A stretch of 64,000 bases of DNA, taken from contig NZ_CP123584.1 of NCBI RefSeq assembly GCF_045277565.1, positions 1,860,001 through 1,924,000 of the forward strand, given 5' to 3'. The position numbers and the translations under genes are program-made. The notes beneath the pieces are model-generated. The model was not told the DNA's origin. It did no database searches and was given only the letters and a program-made list of their open reading frames with translations. Within the stretch, counting starts at the first letter, position 1. Each line of letters starts with the position of its first letter. This document shows positions 26,527 to 36,056 of the stretch, in pieces. The DNA comes from Aliisedimentitalea scapharcae. GTDB lineage: Bacteria > Pseudomonadota > Alphaproteobacteria > Rhodobacterales > Rhodobacteraceae.

Positions 26527-26575
26527 CTTCATCTCGCCAAAAAACTCCGGGGAGCGCGAGGGGCTGGCCCCTCGC
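26527..26575 (-). repeat. Dispersed intergenic repeat, copy C (reverse)
   Basis: In reverse orientation the tail is GAGTTTTTTGGCGAGATGAA (within 26527-26548). It is next to a perfect 9-bp hairpin GCGAGGGGC-TG-GCCCCTCGC (26556-26575). It lies between the convergent ThpR and methyltransferase genes, where the hairpin could terminate both. Confidence 0.65.
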
Positions 26576-26603
26576 TGCGCGACCTCAGTCCCGCGTCCCG
26601 TGA

Positions 26604-28142
26604 TCAGGGCTCGTCCGACCCGATCTCTTCCTTGCGCCGCGCCACATAGGCGTCCAGCTCTTCGACGATGGCCGGGTCCATCGGGGGCGCTTCGTAATCG
26701 CGCAGGGCCTGTTGCCACAGTTCGGTGGCGCGCTCCAACGCGTCCTTGGCTCCGGCTGCTTCCCAGTTCTCATAGTTCTGCCAATCCGACAGCATCGGTT
26801 TGTAGAACGCGGTTTCATAGCGGGCCATTGTGTGCTCGGCCCCAAAGAAGTGACCGCCAGTGGGCACCGATTTGATCGCGTCCAACCCCAATTCATCGGT
26901 GTCGAATTTCATCGGTTTGAGGAATTCGATCATGTTCTGGATAATCTCCACATCCATGATGAACTTTTCATAGGATGCGGTCAGGCCGCCTTCGAGCCAT
27001 CCGGCGGCGTGATAGACGATATTGGCCCCGCCCAGCACTGCGCCCCAGGTCGACATCATGGTTTCATAAGCCGCCTGCAAATCCACCGCGTTGGACGCAT
27101 TGGTGTTCGAGGTGCGATAGGGGATGCCATAGCGGCGCGCCAGCTGACCGCCGACGATATTGGCCTTGGCATTTTCGGGCGTGCCGAACGCAGGTGCGCC
27201 GGATCGCATGTCCACATTCGACGTGAACGATCCGTACATCACCGGGGCACCGGGGTTGACCAGCTGGGTCAGCACCACGCCAAACAGGGCTTCGGCGTTT
27301 TGTTGCGCCAATGCGGCGGGCAGGGTGACCGGAGTCATCGCCCCCATCAGGGTGAACGGCGTCACCGTCACCGGCTGGCCATGTTCGGCCATGGCGATCA
27401 GCCCGTCGCCCATGGCATCATCAAACAGACGCGGCGAGTTGACCGAGATGATGGTGATCACACCGGGATCATCGCGCATCTCATCGACGCTTTGGCCCCG
27501 GGTGATGGCCATCATGTTGATCCCGTCCATCGCCCGCCCGCGGCCAATGGCGGTACAGTGGAACGACAGATCGGAATAGGTCAGATTGGCCCGATAGGTG
27601 TCGAGATGCCGGTTGTTGGCGGGCATTTCCATCGGGGCCATCACCTGATTGCCGATCAGGTTGATGGCGTTGAAATGATGCGCCAGTTTGATGAAGTTGC
27701 AATAATCGGTGTAATTGCCCTGACGCCGCCCATTGATCCGGTCGTGCACATTGGGCGGGCCCGCGACCAGCCCGAATGTCATGTTGTCGCCGCCCAGGGT
27801 GATGCGTTTGGCGGCATTGCGGGCGCGCAGGGTGAATTCGGACGGCACCGTTTTCAGGGCCTCTGTCACGATGCTTTCATCCATGCGGATGGTTTGCGTG
27901 TCGCGATCCACGATGGCGCCTGCCTCTTCGAACAGGTCCATCACGTTGTCGCCCATCACCCGGATGCCGGCTTCGGACAGGATCCGCATCGACGTGTCAT
28001 GCAGCTGGTCCATCTGGTCGGGGTTCAGCAGCTCAAACTTGGGGTAGCTGTTTTTGACCTGTTGCCAGGGCAATTGTTCGATACCGCCACCCTGTCGGGT
28101 GGATTTGCCGCGGCGTCCGCCGCCGCGCCGTTCACGTGCCAT
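26604..28142 (-). CDS. MttB-superfamily methyltransferase without pyrrolysine
   Basis: A 512-residue protein of the trimethylamine methyltransferase family (MttB_like). Non-pyrrolysine members demethylate quaternary amines such as glycine betaine, proline betaine or carnitine, passing the methyl to a corrinoid protein. The coding frame has no internal amber codon. The N-terminus is a basic Gly/Arg tract (ARERRGGGRRGK). Conserved stretches include MRILSEAGIRV, GGDNMTFGLVAGPPNV and GANIVYHAAGWLEGGLTASYEKF. The ATG at 28140-28142 follows GGAGGA. It is the last gene of an operon after MmgE/PrpD and a hydroxyacid dehydrogenase; upstream lies a short direct repeat (TTGGTATCTA at 28210 and 28224). 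No corrinoid protein gene is in the window. Substrate unknown. Confidence 0.85.
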   Translation of the reverse strand: MARERRGGGRRGKSTRQGGGIEQLPWQQVKNSYPKFELLNPDQMDQLHDTSMRILSEAGIRVMGDNVMDLFEEAGAIVDRDTQTIRMDESIVTEALKTVPSEFTLRARNAAKRITLGGDNMTFGLVAGPPNVHDRINGRRQGNYTDYCNFIKLAHHFNAINLIGNQVMAPMEMPANNRHLDTYRANLTYSDLSFHCTAIGRGRAMDGINMMAITRGQSVDEMRDDPGVITIISVNSPRLFDDAMGDGLIAMAEHGQPVTVTPFTLMGAMTPVTLPAALAQQNAEALFGVVLTQLVNPGAPVMYGSFTSNVDMRSGAPAFGTPENAKANIVGGQLARRYGIPYRTSNTNASNAVDLQAAYETMMSTWGAVLGGANIVYHAAGWLEGGLTASYEKFIMDVEIIQNMIEFLKPMKFDTDELGLDAIKSVPTGGHFFGAEHTMARYETAFYKPMLSDWQNYENWEAAGAKDALERATELWQQALRDYEAPPMDPAIVEELDAYVARRKEEIGSDEP

Positions 28143-28244
28143 GTTTGTTTGGTCCTCCAAGACCTTTTCAGAGCGTTATTCAGTGATCGTCTGGGTCGCG
28201 AGCGACCCATTGGTATCTAACCTTTGGTATCTAGCCTGCGCGTG

Positions 28245-29213
28245 TCAGTAGCCGCGCGCAGGGCTGACGATATTGGTCAGGGGCTGGCCCTGTCGGTAGC
28301 GGGTCAGGTTGTCGGAAAACATCTCGACCGATTTCAGATCCCAGCCCTCATAGACGGACGAACAATGCGGGGTGATGATGACATTGTCATAGCCCCACAG
28401 CGCGTGATCGGCGGGCAGGGGTTCGATGCTGAACACATCCAGTGCCGCACCGCGGATGCGCCCCTGATCGAGCGCGTCCAGCAGCGCCGCTTCGTCGATC
28501 ACCCCCCCGCGTGAGACATCGACGATCACGGCGGTGTCCTTCATCGCGGCAAAGGCATCTGCGCCGACGATGCCACGGGTGCTGTCCAGCAGCGGCACGC
28601 AGGTGACGATGAAATCGGCGCGGCCCCACAGGGCGGGCAGATCGTCAATGCCGTGAACGTCGTCCACATTCGGGGTCGGTTTTGGCCGGGCGCGCACGCC
28701 CAGTGTGGTCATGCCCATCGCCTTGCAGCGCGCGGCGACGGCTTCGCCGGTTTTGCCCAGACCCACGATCAGCACGGTTTTGTCGTCAATCGGTTCAACC
28801 TGTCCGGCCGCGATCCATCCGCGGCGTTCCTGCGCGGCGCGAAATGCGGGCAGACCGAGCGAGAAATGCAACATCCCCCCCAGCGCGTATTGCGCCATCA
28901 TGTCAGCGGCCACCCCGGCGGAATTGGTCACGTTCAGCGCCTGTGGATCCCAGGGGTTCATGTGATCAATGCCCGAGCCGCCCACCGACACCCAAGTCAC
29001 CGATGGCGCATCAATCAGCGCCTGACGCGGATACCCGGGTGTGCCGGCAAAGCGCACGGAATAGACCACCTCGGCCCCGGTTTCGGCGATCATGGCGGGC
29101 AGGGCATCATAGCTGTCACAGGTATGAATAGCCAAGTCCGGGTGACGTGCCGCCAGCAGATCGCGGGCAGGGGCGGGATTGCTGGTGTGCAGGATGACAG
29201 TCGGGTTCTTCAT
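28245..29213 (-). CDS. D-2-hydroxyacid dehydrogenase family protein
   Basis: A 322-residue NAD-dependent dehydrogenase. It has the Rossmann motif VGLGKTGEAVAARCKAMGM, the substrate loop VSVGGSGIDHM, the catalytic Arg region VDVSRGGVIDEAAL, Glu in FSIEPLP and the catalytic His in ITPHCSS. It reduces an alpha-keto acid, or oxidises a D-2-hydroxyacid; glyoxylate/hydroxypyruvate reductase is the closest general type. The ATG at 29211-29213 (MKNPTVILH) was chosen over an upstream Glu/Lys-rich extension. It sits between MmgE/PrpD and the MttB-like gene. Confidence 0.88.
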   Translation of the reverse strand: MKNPTVILHTSNPAPARDLLAARHPDLAIHTCDSYDALPAMIAETGAEVVYSVRFAGTPGYPRQALIDAPSVTWVSVGGSGIDHMNPWDPQALNVTNSAGVAADMMAQYALGGMLHFSLGLPAFRAAQERRGWIAAGQVEPIDDKTVLIVGLGKTGEAVAARCKAMGMTTLGVRARPKPTPNVDDVHGIDDLPALWGRADFIVTCVPLLDSTRGIVGADAFAAMKDTAVIVDVSRGGVIDEAALLDALDQGRIRGAALDVFSIEPLPADHALWGYDNVIITPHCSSVYEGWDLKSVEMFSDNLTRYRQGQPLTNIVSPARGY

Positions 29214-29254
29214 GGGGGTTCCTTTTTGGGGCTCCTTTTGGGGCTCTGGGGGGA

Positions 29255-30601
29255 TCAAGGGGCGTCAAAGATCAGCGCGGTCAGGTCGGACACCTTGCTG
29301 TCTGCGTTGACAAAGCCCAACACCGCATCGCGGATGTCGCTGGCGCGGGCCTCGCCCAGCGAGGGGGAGGCGAATTCCATGAATTTGGCGATGACGTCGG
29401 ATTTGTCCATCGGGGCTTCGGGTCCGCCGCGGGCGTGCACATCGCCGGATGTGAGAACCTGGTTGTTTTTCAGCGTCACGGTGACATCGGCGACCCGGCA
29501 GGTCGGGAAGCGATCGGAATGGCGCTTATCTTCGGAAACGCTGATGCGTTTGTGGATGTCGGCCACCAGTGGGTCGGTCAGCCCACCCCCCGAGATATGT
29601 TCCAGCCCGATCCGGCCATAGGCCATCTGGGTTGCCACCGCATAGGCCAGGGAATACTGCGCCTGGCTGGTGGTGGTGGGGATGCCGGGATAGAGGCACG
29701 AGCTTTCGTGGAAGGTGTTGATATGCACCGAGGCGATATCGCCGTGGGTCAGTTTGTGCTCCAGCATCACCTGACGCACCGCATCAATGGGGGCGTGGGC
29801 CCAGCGGCAGATCGGATATGGTTTCACATATTGGTGTTCCATCTGCCAGAAGGTGCCCAGATCGTCCCAATGTTTGGCGACCCGGTCCTCTTCGATGGTG
29901 ATGGCGGGCGCGCCGGTGAAACCCTTTTCCGCCAGAATGGCAGACGACAGACCAACCATGGCGCCCCAGCCGGACCCGTCATGCAGCATCGACGGGTTGG
30001 CGATTTCGCGCATCATCTGGCTGCGGGGGCCGTGGTATTCGGCAATCCCCATGCCCTGGCGCAGCTGGTCGCGGCTGTGACCCCGCACGCGGGCGGCCAT
30101 GGCCACCACACCCAATGCGTTCCAGGCCCCGGAGGTGTGATAATCACAGGCCGTATCATGCAGCGAAATCGCCGCGCGTCCGGCGACCTCATAGCCGATG
30201 GTGGTCAGGGTCAGGGCCTCGGGGCCGGAGAAATCGGGGGCGCAATCGGCCAATGCGGCCAGCGTCGGGATCACCACCACGCCGATATGGCCCTTGGTCG
30301 GGTAATAGCCGTCGTGACCATCCAGATTGTCGGTGGCGGTGGCCGAGGCAAAGGCCGACCCGGCCAGCGAGACCTGGCGGCCATCAAACATCATCCGTGC
30401 CGACATGGCGGGATCGGCGCTGCCATAGAGAGCGGCGGCGGTGTCGCGCGCGATCGTTCCCGCCTGCATCGGGCCCGCGCCAATGGTGATGCCCAATGTG
30501 TCCAGAAACATCAGCGCCGCCGCGTCGCGGGTGCTGGTTGGCAGGTCATCAGGTTTCAGGTCAAAGGTGAAATCGGCGACTTTTTCAAACGTGTTGGTCA
30601 T
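29255..30601 (-). CDS. MmgE/PrpD family protein
   Basis: A 448-residue enzyme of the 2-methylcitrate dehydratase / cis-aconitate decarboxylase family. It has the two-domain layout: an N-terminal helical domain with SATATDNLDGHDG and SGAWNALGVVAMAARVRG, and a C-terminal lid domain with KPYPICRWAHAPIDAV. The role in this operon is unknown; family members dehydrate or decarboxylate tricarboxylic or hydroxy acids. The start is uncertain: ATG at 30599-30601 gives the usual N-terminus, and an in-frame ATG at 30638-30640 would add 13 residues. Neither has a strong ribosome site. Confidence 0.85.
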   Translation of the reverse strand: MTNTFEKVADFTFDLKPDDLPTSTRDAAALMFLDTLGITIGAGPMQAGTIARDTAAALYGSADPAMSARMMFDGRQVSLAGSAFASATATDNLDGHDGYYPTKGHIGVVVIPTLAALADCAPDFSGPEALTLTTIGYEVAGRAAISLHDTACDYHTSGAWNALGVVAMAARVRGHSRDQLRQGMGIAEYHGPRSQMMREIANPSMLHDGSGWGAMVGLSSAILAEKGFTGAPAITIEEDRVAKHWDDLGTFWQMEHQYVKPYPICRWAHAPIDAVRQVMLEHKLTHGDIASVHINTFHESSCLYPGIPTTTSQAQYSLAYAVATQMAYGRIGLEHISGGGLTDPLVADIHKRISVSEDKRHSDRFPTCRVADVTVTLKNNQVLTSGDVHARGGPEAPMDKSDVIAKFMEFASPSLGEARASDIRDAVLGFVNADSKVSDLTALIFDAP

Positions 30602-30822
30602 CTGGGGCTCGCGCTGTGAAACATTGGGCAGGTTCGTCATGGTGCAGACTAAGGGGTCTTGGTCCCGGTGACACACAAATTAACCGGGGTCATAGCGGTC
30701 GGATATTTCGCGAAATCTGCGTTAGACGTCGGTTTTGGGATAGTTCGCGACGGGAACTTGACGGACGGGGCGGGACGGATGGGGCCTTTTCGGCAGGGAC
30801 TGGGCAGGTTAGGACATAGGCC

Positions 30823-31710
30823 ATGAAACATCTCCCGCATCTGACCTTTTTGCGGTCCTTCGAAGCGGCCGCCCGGTCGCTCAGCTTTACGTCGGCCGCG
30901 GACGAGCTGAACTGTACCCAGTCGGCGGTGTCCAACCATGTGCGATCGCTCGAGGAATATATCGGGCGTCCGCTGTTCGTGCGCCACCCCAGATCGCTGT
31001 CGCTGACAGATGTGGGAGAGGCCTATCTGCCGTCTGTGCGCCATGCGCTGCAGGAGATTGATGTGGCGACGCGGTCGCTGTTGTCGCAGAATCACAAACG
31101 CGAAGTGGTGATTTCCTGTCCGATCAGCCTGGCCGAAAACTGGCTGCCCGGGGTGATCGCAGGGTTTCACAAGGCGCATCCTGACGTCGAAGTGACCCTG
31201 CACAGTACCGTGTGGGCGGATGTTGAGGAAAACGTGTCCGACATTTCGATTACCATCAACCATGTCGAAGATGTGGGGCGCGATCAGGTGCAATTGTGGG
31301 ACGAGACGCTGGCCCTGGCCTGTGCGCCCGAATATCGCGTGGGCGGAAAACCATTGCGCGAGCCGGCCCAGTTGTTGGAAGCCAAGCTGATCCATATTCT
31401 GGGGCGCCCGATTTATTGGGAAAAGGTGTCAAAGGCGCTGGGCGTCGAAATTTCGTCCCAGAACAACGGGTTCCACACGAATTCCTCCAACACCGCGCTT
31501 GAGCTTGCCGCCAGTGGGGTGGGCTGTGTGGCGGTGCCAAAATCGCTGGTGCGGCGGTTTGAAAAACGCGGGTTCCTGGAGCAACCGTTTGATTTTGATC
31601 TGGAGTGCCCCTGGGCGTATTTTGCAAATTTCAAGGATCGCACAGCAACCCCGTCGGTCAAGCTGTTCAAAGCCTGGCTGCTCAAGGCGGCAAGCGCTGA
31701 TGGGGTGTGA
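30823..31710 (+). CDS. LysR-family regulator (GcvA type)
   Basis: A 295-residue transcription regulator. It has the N-terminal winged helix of the GcvA subgroup (LTFLRSFEAAARSLSFTSAADELNCTQSAVSNHVRSLE) and an effector domain from about residue 90. The gene points away from the MmgE/PrpD - dehydrogenase - MttB operon, with 182-222 bp between the starts, the usual arrangement for a regulator of that operon. The effector is unknown. A terminator follows. Confidence 0.9.
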   Translation: MKHLPHLTFLRSFEAAARSLSFTSAADELNCTQSAVSNHVRSLEEYIGRPLFVRHPRSLSLTDVGEAYLPSVRHALQEIDVATRSLLSQNHKREVVISCPISLAENWLPGVIAGFHKAHPDVEVTLHSTVWADVEENVSDISITINHVEDVGRDQVQLWDETLALACAPEYRVGGKPLREPAQLLEAKLIHILGRPIYWEKVSKALGVEISSQNNGFHTNSSNTALELAASGVGCVAVPKSLVRRFEKRGFLEQPFDFDLECPWAYFANFKDRTATPSVKLFKAWLLKAASADGV

Positions 31711-31714
31711 CCCG

Positions 31715-31741
31715 GCAAAATTTTTTATCTAAAAAATTTGC
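31715..31741. terminator. AT-rich bidirectional terminator after the LysR gene
   Basis: GCAAAATTTTTTA and TAAAAAATTTGC form a long stem with one bulge and a very small loop. It carries A and T runs on both sides, as expected for convergent genes. Confidence 0.75.
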
Positions 31742-31810
31742 CCCCTGGCACCGGCTGAAAAGACATCACAAGGGGAGCCCGGTTTGAAACCTCTTGGTGA
31801 CGGTGCCGCC

Positions 31811-31842
31811 GGGCTCAGAATTTTACTTAAAATTCTGAGCCC
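31811..31842. terminator. Terminator after the GcvT-type oxidoreductase
   Basis: A perfect 13-bp inverted repeat with a 2-nt loop (31813-31825 and 31828-31840), extended to 15 bp by GG/CC at the base. It lies 18 bp from the oxidoreductase stop codon and includes T/A runs. Confidence 0.8.
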
Positions 31843-31860
31843 CTTGGTCAGCGGTGTGTG

Positions 31861-34278
31861 TTACCCGCGCAGGCGCGCGCCCTGAGGGTCAAAAGGCGCG
31901 GCTTCGAGGATGCGGGCACTGTGGGGTTTGCCCAGAATGAACACCTCTACGGCATCACCCGGTTTGGCGATCTCGGGGTTGGCATAGCCGATGGCCAGGG
32001 ATTTGCCGACCGAATACCCATAGGCCCCGGATGTCACACGACCCACCGATTTTCCGTCCGGGGTAAAGATCGGTTCGCCCCCTGAGGCATCGGCGTTGTT
32101 GACCGCGTCAATCTCGAACACGGACAGCATTTCGCGGCAGGGGTTGTCCTTGACCTTCAGATACGCGTCCTTGTTGAGGAAGTCCTTGTCGAGCTTGATG
32201 AGGCCGGACAGCCCGACTTCCTGGGGCCAGTATTCCTGGGAGTATTCGCGTCCCCAGGAGCCATAGCCTTTTTCGATCCGCAAGCTGCCGAGCGCACGGC
32301 CGCCGACGGGGCCGCCGTTGAACTCTTTTGCGGCTTCCAGAAGCGCGGCATAAAGCTGGACCTGATCACCTTCGGCGCAATGCAGCTCCCAGCCGAGATC
32401 CCCGGTGAACGACACCCGCACGGCCAGACAGGCAACTCCTGCGACCTCGATGCTGCGCGAACGCATGAACCGGAACGCTTCGTTGCTGAGATCCGCATTG
32501 GTCATGCGTTGCAGCATGTCGCGCGATTTGGGGCCTGCGATGTTGAAGCCTGCAATGCGGTCGGTTGCGACTTCGAATGTGGTGCCGTCGGGCAGGTCAA
32601 TCATGTTGAAGAAGCGCTGGTGATAGCGTTCCGCCATGCCCGAGCCGATCATCATGTATTCATCGTCGGCGACCTTGGTGATGGTGAAATCGCCAGCCAC
32701 GCCGCCACGGACAGAAATCAGCGGGGTCAGGCAGGAACGACCGGTTTCGGTCGGCACCCGGTTGGCGACCAGCTTGTCCAGCCATGTGTAAGCGCCAGGG
32801 CCCTTGATCACGTAGTTGGCGAAGTTCGAGATGTCGATGACGCCGACGTTTTCGCGCAGCATCTTGACCTCTTCGCCCACCGGCGCCCACCAGTTCTGGC
32901 GGGTAAAGGAGTTGGTGTCCTGTTTGCCGGGCTCGCCCGAGAACCACAGCGGGTGTTCCCAACCACAGTTCATGCCGAATACGGCCCCCATCTGCTGTTG
33001 CATCTCATACGCGGGGCGCACACGGGCCGGGCGACCGGCGCTGCGTTCTTCGTTGGGGAAGTGGATGGCAAAGCGGTGGGCGTATTGGTCTTCGACGCGG
33101 GCTTTGGTGAATTTCTTGTCGGCCCAGTCGCCAAAGCGCGCCAGATCCCAGGCGAACATGTCGTACTGCGGCTCGCCTTCGATGATCCATTGCGCGGCCA
33201 GCAGACCCAGGCCACCGGATTGCGAGAAACCGGGGATGATGCCGGTGCAGCAGAAATAGTTCTTGAGCTCGGGCACCGGACCCCAGATGGCGTTGCTGTC
33301 AGGCGACCAGATCATCGGGCCGTTGATGACGCGTTTGACACCGGCGGTTTCAGCGCAGGGCACGCGTTCGGTGGCGCGGATCACGTTTTCCATGATCCGG
33401 TCCAGATCGTCGGGGAACAATTCGTGGGCGAAATCCTGGGGCGTGCCGTCTTCGGCCCAGAACCGCATGTCTTTTTCATAGGCACCGATCAGGAAGCCGT
33501 TGCCCTCCTGGCGGAAGTAATATTCGCCGTCGCGGTCGGCAATCGAAGGCAGGCGACGGTCCATCGCCGCGACTTCGGGGATGGTTTCGGTGACGAAATA
33601 CTGGTGCTCGGTGGGCTGCAGGGGCAGGGTCAGGCCGGCCATGGCGGCGACTTCGCGTCCCCACAGACCGCCCGCGTTCACCACCCATTGGGTGTGAATG
33701 TCGCCTTTGGCGGTGCGCACGATCCAGGAGCCATCGGGCTGTTGTTCCGTGCCGATCACCGGGCAGAAGCGTTCGATCTGGGCCCCCATCTGGCGGGCCC
33801 CGGCGGCATAGGCCATGGTGACGCCCGACGGGTCCACATTGCCGCCATCGGGTTCATACATGATACAGCGGATGTCATCGAATTGCGCCAGCGGGTGCAG
33901 TTCCTTGGCCTGTTCGCGGCTGACTTCGTAAAAGTTCAGACCGTAGAATTTGGCCTTGGCCTCTTGCAGGCGCAGCTGGTGTTCGCGCTCTTCGGTTTTT
34001 GCCAGATACAGCGAGCCGGGCTGGAACACACCACAGCCCTGATCGGTTTCCTTTTCCAGCTCTTTATACAGGTTCATCGTATAATGCTGGATGCGGGTGA
34101 CGTTGTTGTTGTCGTGCAGCCCGTGGATGTTTGCCGCAGCGTGCCAGGTCGACCCCGATGTCAGCTCGTCGCGTTCCAGCAGGACCACATCGGTCCAGCC
34201 CAATTTGGCCAGGTGGTACAGGATCGAACATCCGACCAGCCCGCCGCCGATCACCACTACCTGTGCATGGGTTTTCAT
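31861..34278 (-). CDS. GcvT-fused FAD oxidoreductase (dimethylglycine/sarcosine dehydrogenase-like)
   Basis: An 805-residue two-part enzyme that oxidatively demethylates N-methyl amino acids and hands the C1 unit to tetrahydrofolate. The N-terminal DAO domain has GGGLVG (11-16) and the GSTWHAA motif, whose His46 is the usual covalent-FAD histidine in this group. A FAO_M-type linker (TKARVEDQYAHRFAIHFPNEERSAGR) leads to a C-terminal GcvT/aminomethyltransferase domain (about 440-800, with GDLGWELHC). Dimethylglycine, sarcosine or a related N-methyl compound is likely; sequence cannot separate these. It is encoded alone with its own terminator, near the MttB-like and hydantoinase operons, which fits a wider methylamine theme. 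Confidence 0.88.
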   Translation of the reverse strand: MKTHAQVVVIGGGLVGCSILYHLAKLGWTDVVLLERDELTSGSTWHAAANIHGLHDNNNVTRIQHYTMNLYKELEKETDQGCGVFQPGSLYLAKTEEREHQLRLQEAKAKFYGLNFYEVSREQAKELHPLAQFDDIRCIMYEPDGGNVDPSGVTMAYAAGARQMGAQIERFCPVIGTEQQPDGSWIVRTAKGDIHTQWVVNAGGLWGREVAAMAGLTLPLQPTEHQYFVTETIPEVAAMDRRLPSIADRDGEYYFRQEGNGFLIGAYEKDMRFWAEDGTPQDFAHELFPDDLDRIMENVIRATERVPCAETAGVKRVINGPMIWSPDSNAIWGPVPELKNYFCCTGIIPGFSQSGGLGLLAAQWIIEGEPQYDMFAWDLARFGDWADKKFTKARVEDQYAHRFAIHFPNEERSAGRPARVRPAYEMQQQMGAVFGMNCGWEHPLWFSGEPGKQDTNSFTRQNWWAPVGEEVKMLRENVGVIDISNFANYVIKGPGAYTWLDKLVANRVPTETGRSCLTPLISVRGGVAGDFTITKVADDEYMMIGSGMAERYHQRFFNMIDLPDGTTFEVATDRIAGFNIAGPKSRDMLQRMTNADLSNEAFRFMRSRSIEVAGVACLAVRVSFTGDLGWELHCAEGDQVQLYAALLEAAKEFNGGPVGGRALGSLRIEKGYGSWGREYSQEYWPQEVGLSGLIKLDKDFLNKDAYLKVKDNPCREMLSVFEIDAVNNADASGGEPIFTPDGKSVGRVTSGAYGYSVGKSLAIGYANPEIAKPGDAVEVFILGKPHSARILEAAPFDPQGARLRG

Positions 34279-34476
34279 CGTTCATCTACCTCGAAACGAA
34301 AAGGGCTGAGCCCCGGTTGTGACAGTTGCAAAAGGGATAGCCCGTGCGCGTTGCGAACACCCGAGAAGAAATCGGACCCAAAGCCCTTGGAATTTTCATG
34401 ACAGGTGTGTCGAGTCGCCGATCCGGCCGGTTTTTTAGGGCCAAGGCGCGGGCAATCATTGTTTTGATCTGGTGGT

Positions 34477-34508
34477 GACCCCAAGGCCGCTCGAACGGCT
34501 TTGGGGTC
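34477..34508. terminator. Stem-loop after the class V aminotransferase
   Basis: GACCCCAAGGCCG (34477-34489) pairs with CGGCTTTGGGGTC (34496-34508) with one wobble. It sits directly behind the aminotransferase stop; a T run is weak. Confidence 0.55.
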
Positions 34509-34519
34509 GGCGCGCTGAT

Positions 34520-35773
34520 CTATTCGGTGATCTGCTTCATTGTGGCGAGGAATTTGGCGACCTCATCCACGCTGTTGTAGTGGCACATGGAGACACGCAC
34601 ACAGCTGTCCATCTCCAGCGGCGTCAGGATATTGCCGGAATAATGATCGGCTTTGCGCAGATGGGTGCGAATGCCGTGGTCGTTCAACGTCTTGACCACA
34701 TCGACCGATGCCACCCCATCGACAACCAGCGACACCAATCCTTCCCGTGCCGGATTGTCGGCACCCCCGATGATGGTCACCTTGTCCATTTCGCGCAGCC
34801 CGGGCAGATTTCCTGTTCCGTCAATCATTGCATCGGTCAGCGCCTGTTCCTGGGCGTGAATGGCGTCTGCGGCGGCGGCAAATCTGGCGCGGCGGTCGGA
34901 TCCGCCGCCCACAGCACCACCCAGCCAGTCGAAATAGTCCACAACATCGGACAGGGTCGCATAGGATCCGGTGTCGCGGGTGCCCATTTCCCAGTTTTCC
35001 GCAGGGCCATCAATGAGGCTGTTGTGGGGCAGGGCGCTCAGACGCGGAGAGATCCAGGCCAACCCGTACCCATGACGCGAGAACACCTTGTAAGGGGACA
35101 CCACATAGCCGTCCACGTCATAGGCGGTCAGGTCCATTCGCCCGTGTGCCGCATGTTGAATACCGTCCACGATGATGACACAGGCCGGAGCCACCGCCCG
35201 GATTGCGGCGCTGCAGGCGGCGACATCGACGCCCATGCCGGTCACCGGTGACGTATGCACGATCGTGGCGACCACGGTGTCCGCGGTGACGGCATCGGCA
35301 TAGGCCGCCGCCTCTATGGTGCCGGTCGCGTTGTCATGCGGGATCAGAACATGGCGCTGGCCGGCCACCTGGGCCCAGCGATCACAGGCCGACCGGGTGG
35401 CGGGGTGTTCCAGCGTGCTGCCCAGAACCACGCCGCCCCGCGACGTGCCCAGGCAGGCATTCATGATCAGACGGAACAACAGTTCAGTGCCGCTTTCGCC
35501 GACAAAGAACTGACCACCGGGCGCGTTCATGAATTCGGCCATGTCTGTCTTGGCCTTGGTGATGACGCGGACCAGTTCACGGCTGCCCGGGTTGTCGCGC
35601 CCCTGATTGTCGGGGATGGCGGCATAACGGGTGGAGGTTTCGACCGCAGCGTTCAAGGTCAGCGCCCCGCCTGCGTTTTCAAAGAAGATGCGCGGCCCCT
35701 GCTGTGGGCAGTGATCGACCTGTGCAAACCGGCTTCGGATTTGGGTCAGCAATTCGGGAGAGATCTGAGGCAT
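34520..35773 (-). CDS. Class V aminotransferase (cysteine-desulfurase-like, VC1184 type)
   Basis: A 417-residue PLP enzyme of the TIGR01976/VC1184 subgroup. It starts PRIFFENAGGALTLNAAV, has the cofactor pocket motif HTSPVTGMG and IIVDGIQHAAHG, and a PLP Lys229 in VSPYKVFSRHGYG. Reaction and substrate are not known for this subgroup. A cysteine desulfurase role is doubtful because its C-terminal half lacks the usual active-site loop. The gene lies between the oxidoreductase and the AraC regulator on the minus strand and may be involved in the same amine catabolism. Confidence 0.82.
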   Translation of the reverse strand: MPQISPELLTQIRSRFAQVDHCPQQGPRIFFENAGGALTLNAAVETSTRYAAIPDNQGRDNPGSRELVRVITKAKTDMAEFMNAPGGQFFVGESGTELLFRLIMNACLGTSRGGVVLGSTLEHPATRSACDRWAQVAGQRHVLIPHDNATGTIEAAAYADAVTADTVVATIVHTSPVTGMGVDVAACSAAIRAVAPACVIIVDGIQHAAHGRMDLTAYDVDGYVVSPYKVFSRHGYGLAWISPRLSALPHNSLIDGPAENWEMGTRDTGSYATLSDVVDYFDWLGGAVGGGSDRRARFAAAADAIHAQEQALTDAMIDGTGNLPGLREMDKVTIIGGADNPAREGLVSLVVDGVASVDVVKTLNDHGIRTHLRKADHYSGNILTPLEMDSCVRVSMCHYNSVDEVAKFLATMKQITE

Positions 35774-36056
35774 GGGGGCTCCGTGAGTGAGGCGTTGGAC
35801 AACGCGGAATTTGGCGTCACGTTACCAGTTGGTCCTCCCGATACACGCAATTTATTCTGGGGCATCCCGCAATGAATTTGGTGGCTGGCGGGTCGACCCA
35901 CGGGGCCGGTACGGGCATGATCCCCGGTCTCGTCGGGCCGTCTGAGATGACGCGCGGCGTGGGGCGCGCAGACAGGGCAAAAGGGGATTGGGGGCGCAGA
36001 CCGCGTTGCGACGGTGTTCGGGGCCAATCCCCCCAACGGCGCGATCCTGGCCAGCC

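Noticed and set aside
26604..28142. Pyrrolysine (amber read-through) in MttB
   Set aside because: The frame is open without any internal TAG, and no pyl genes are seen.
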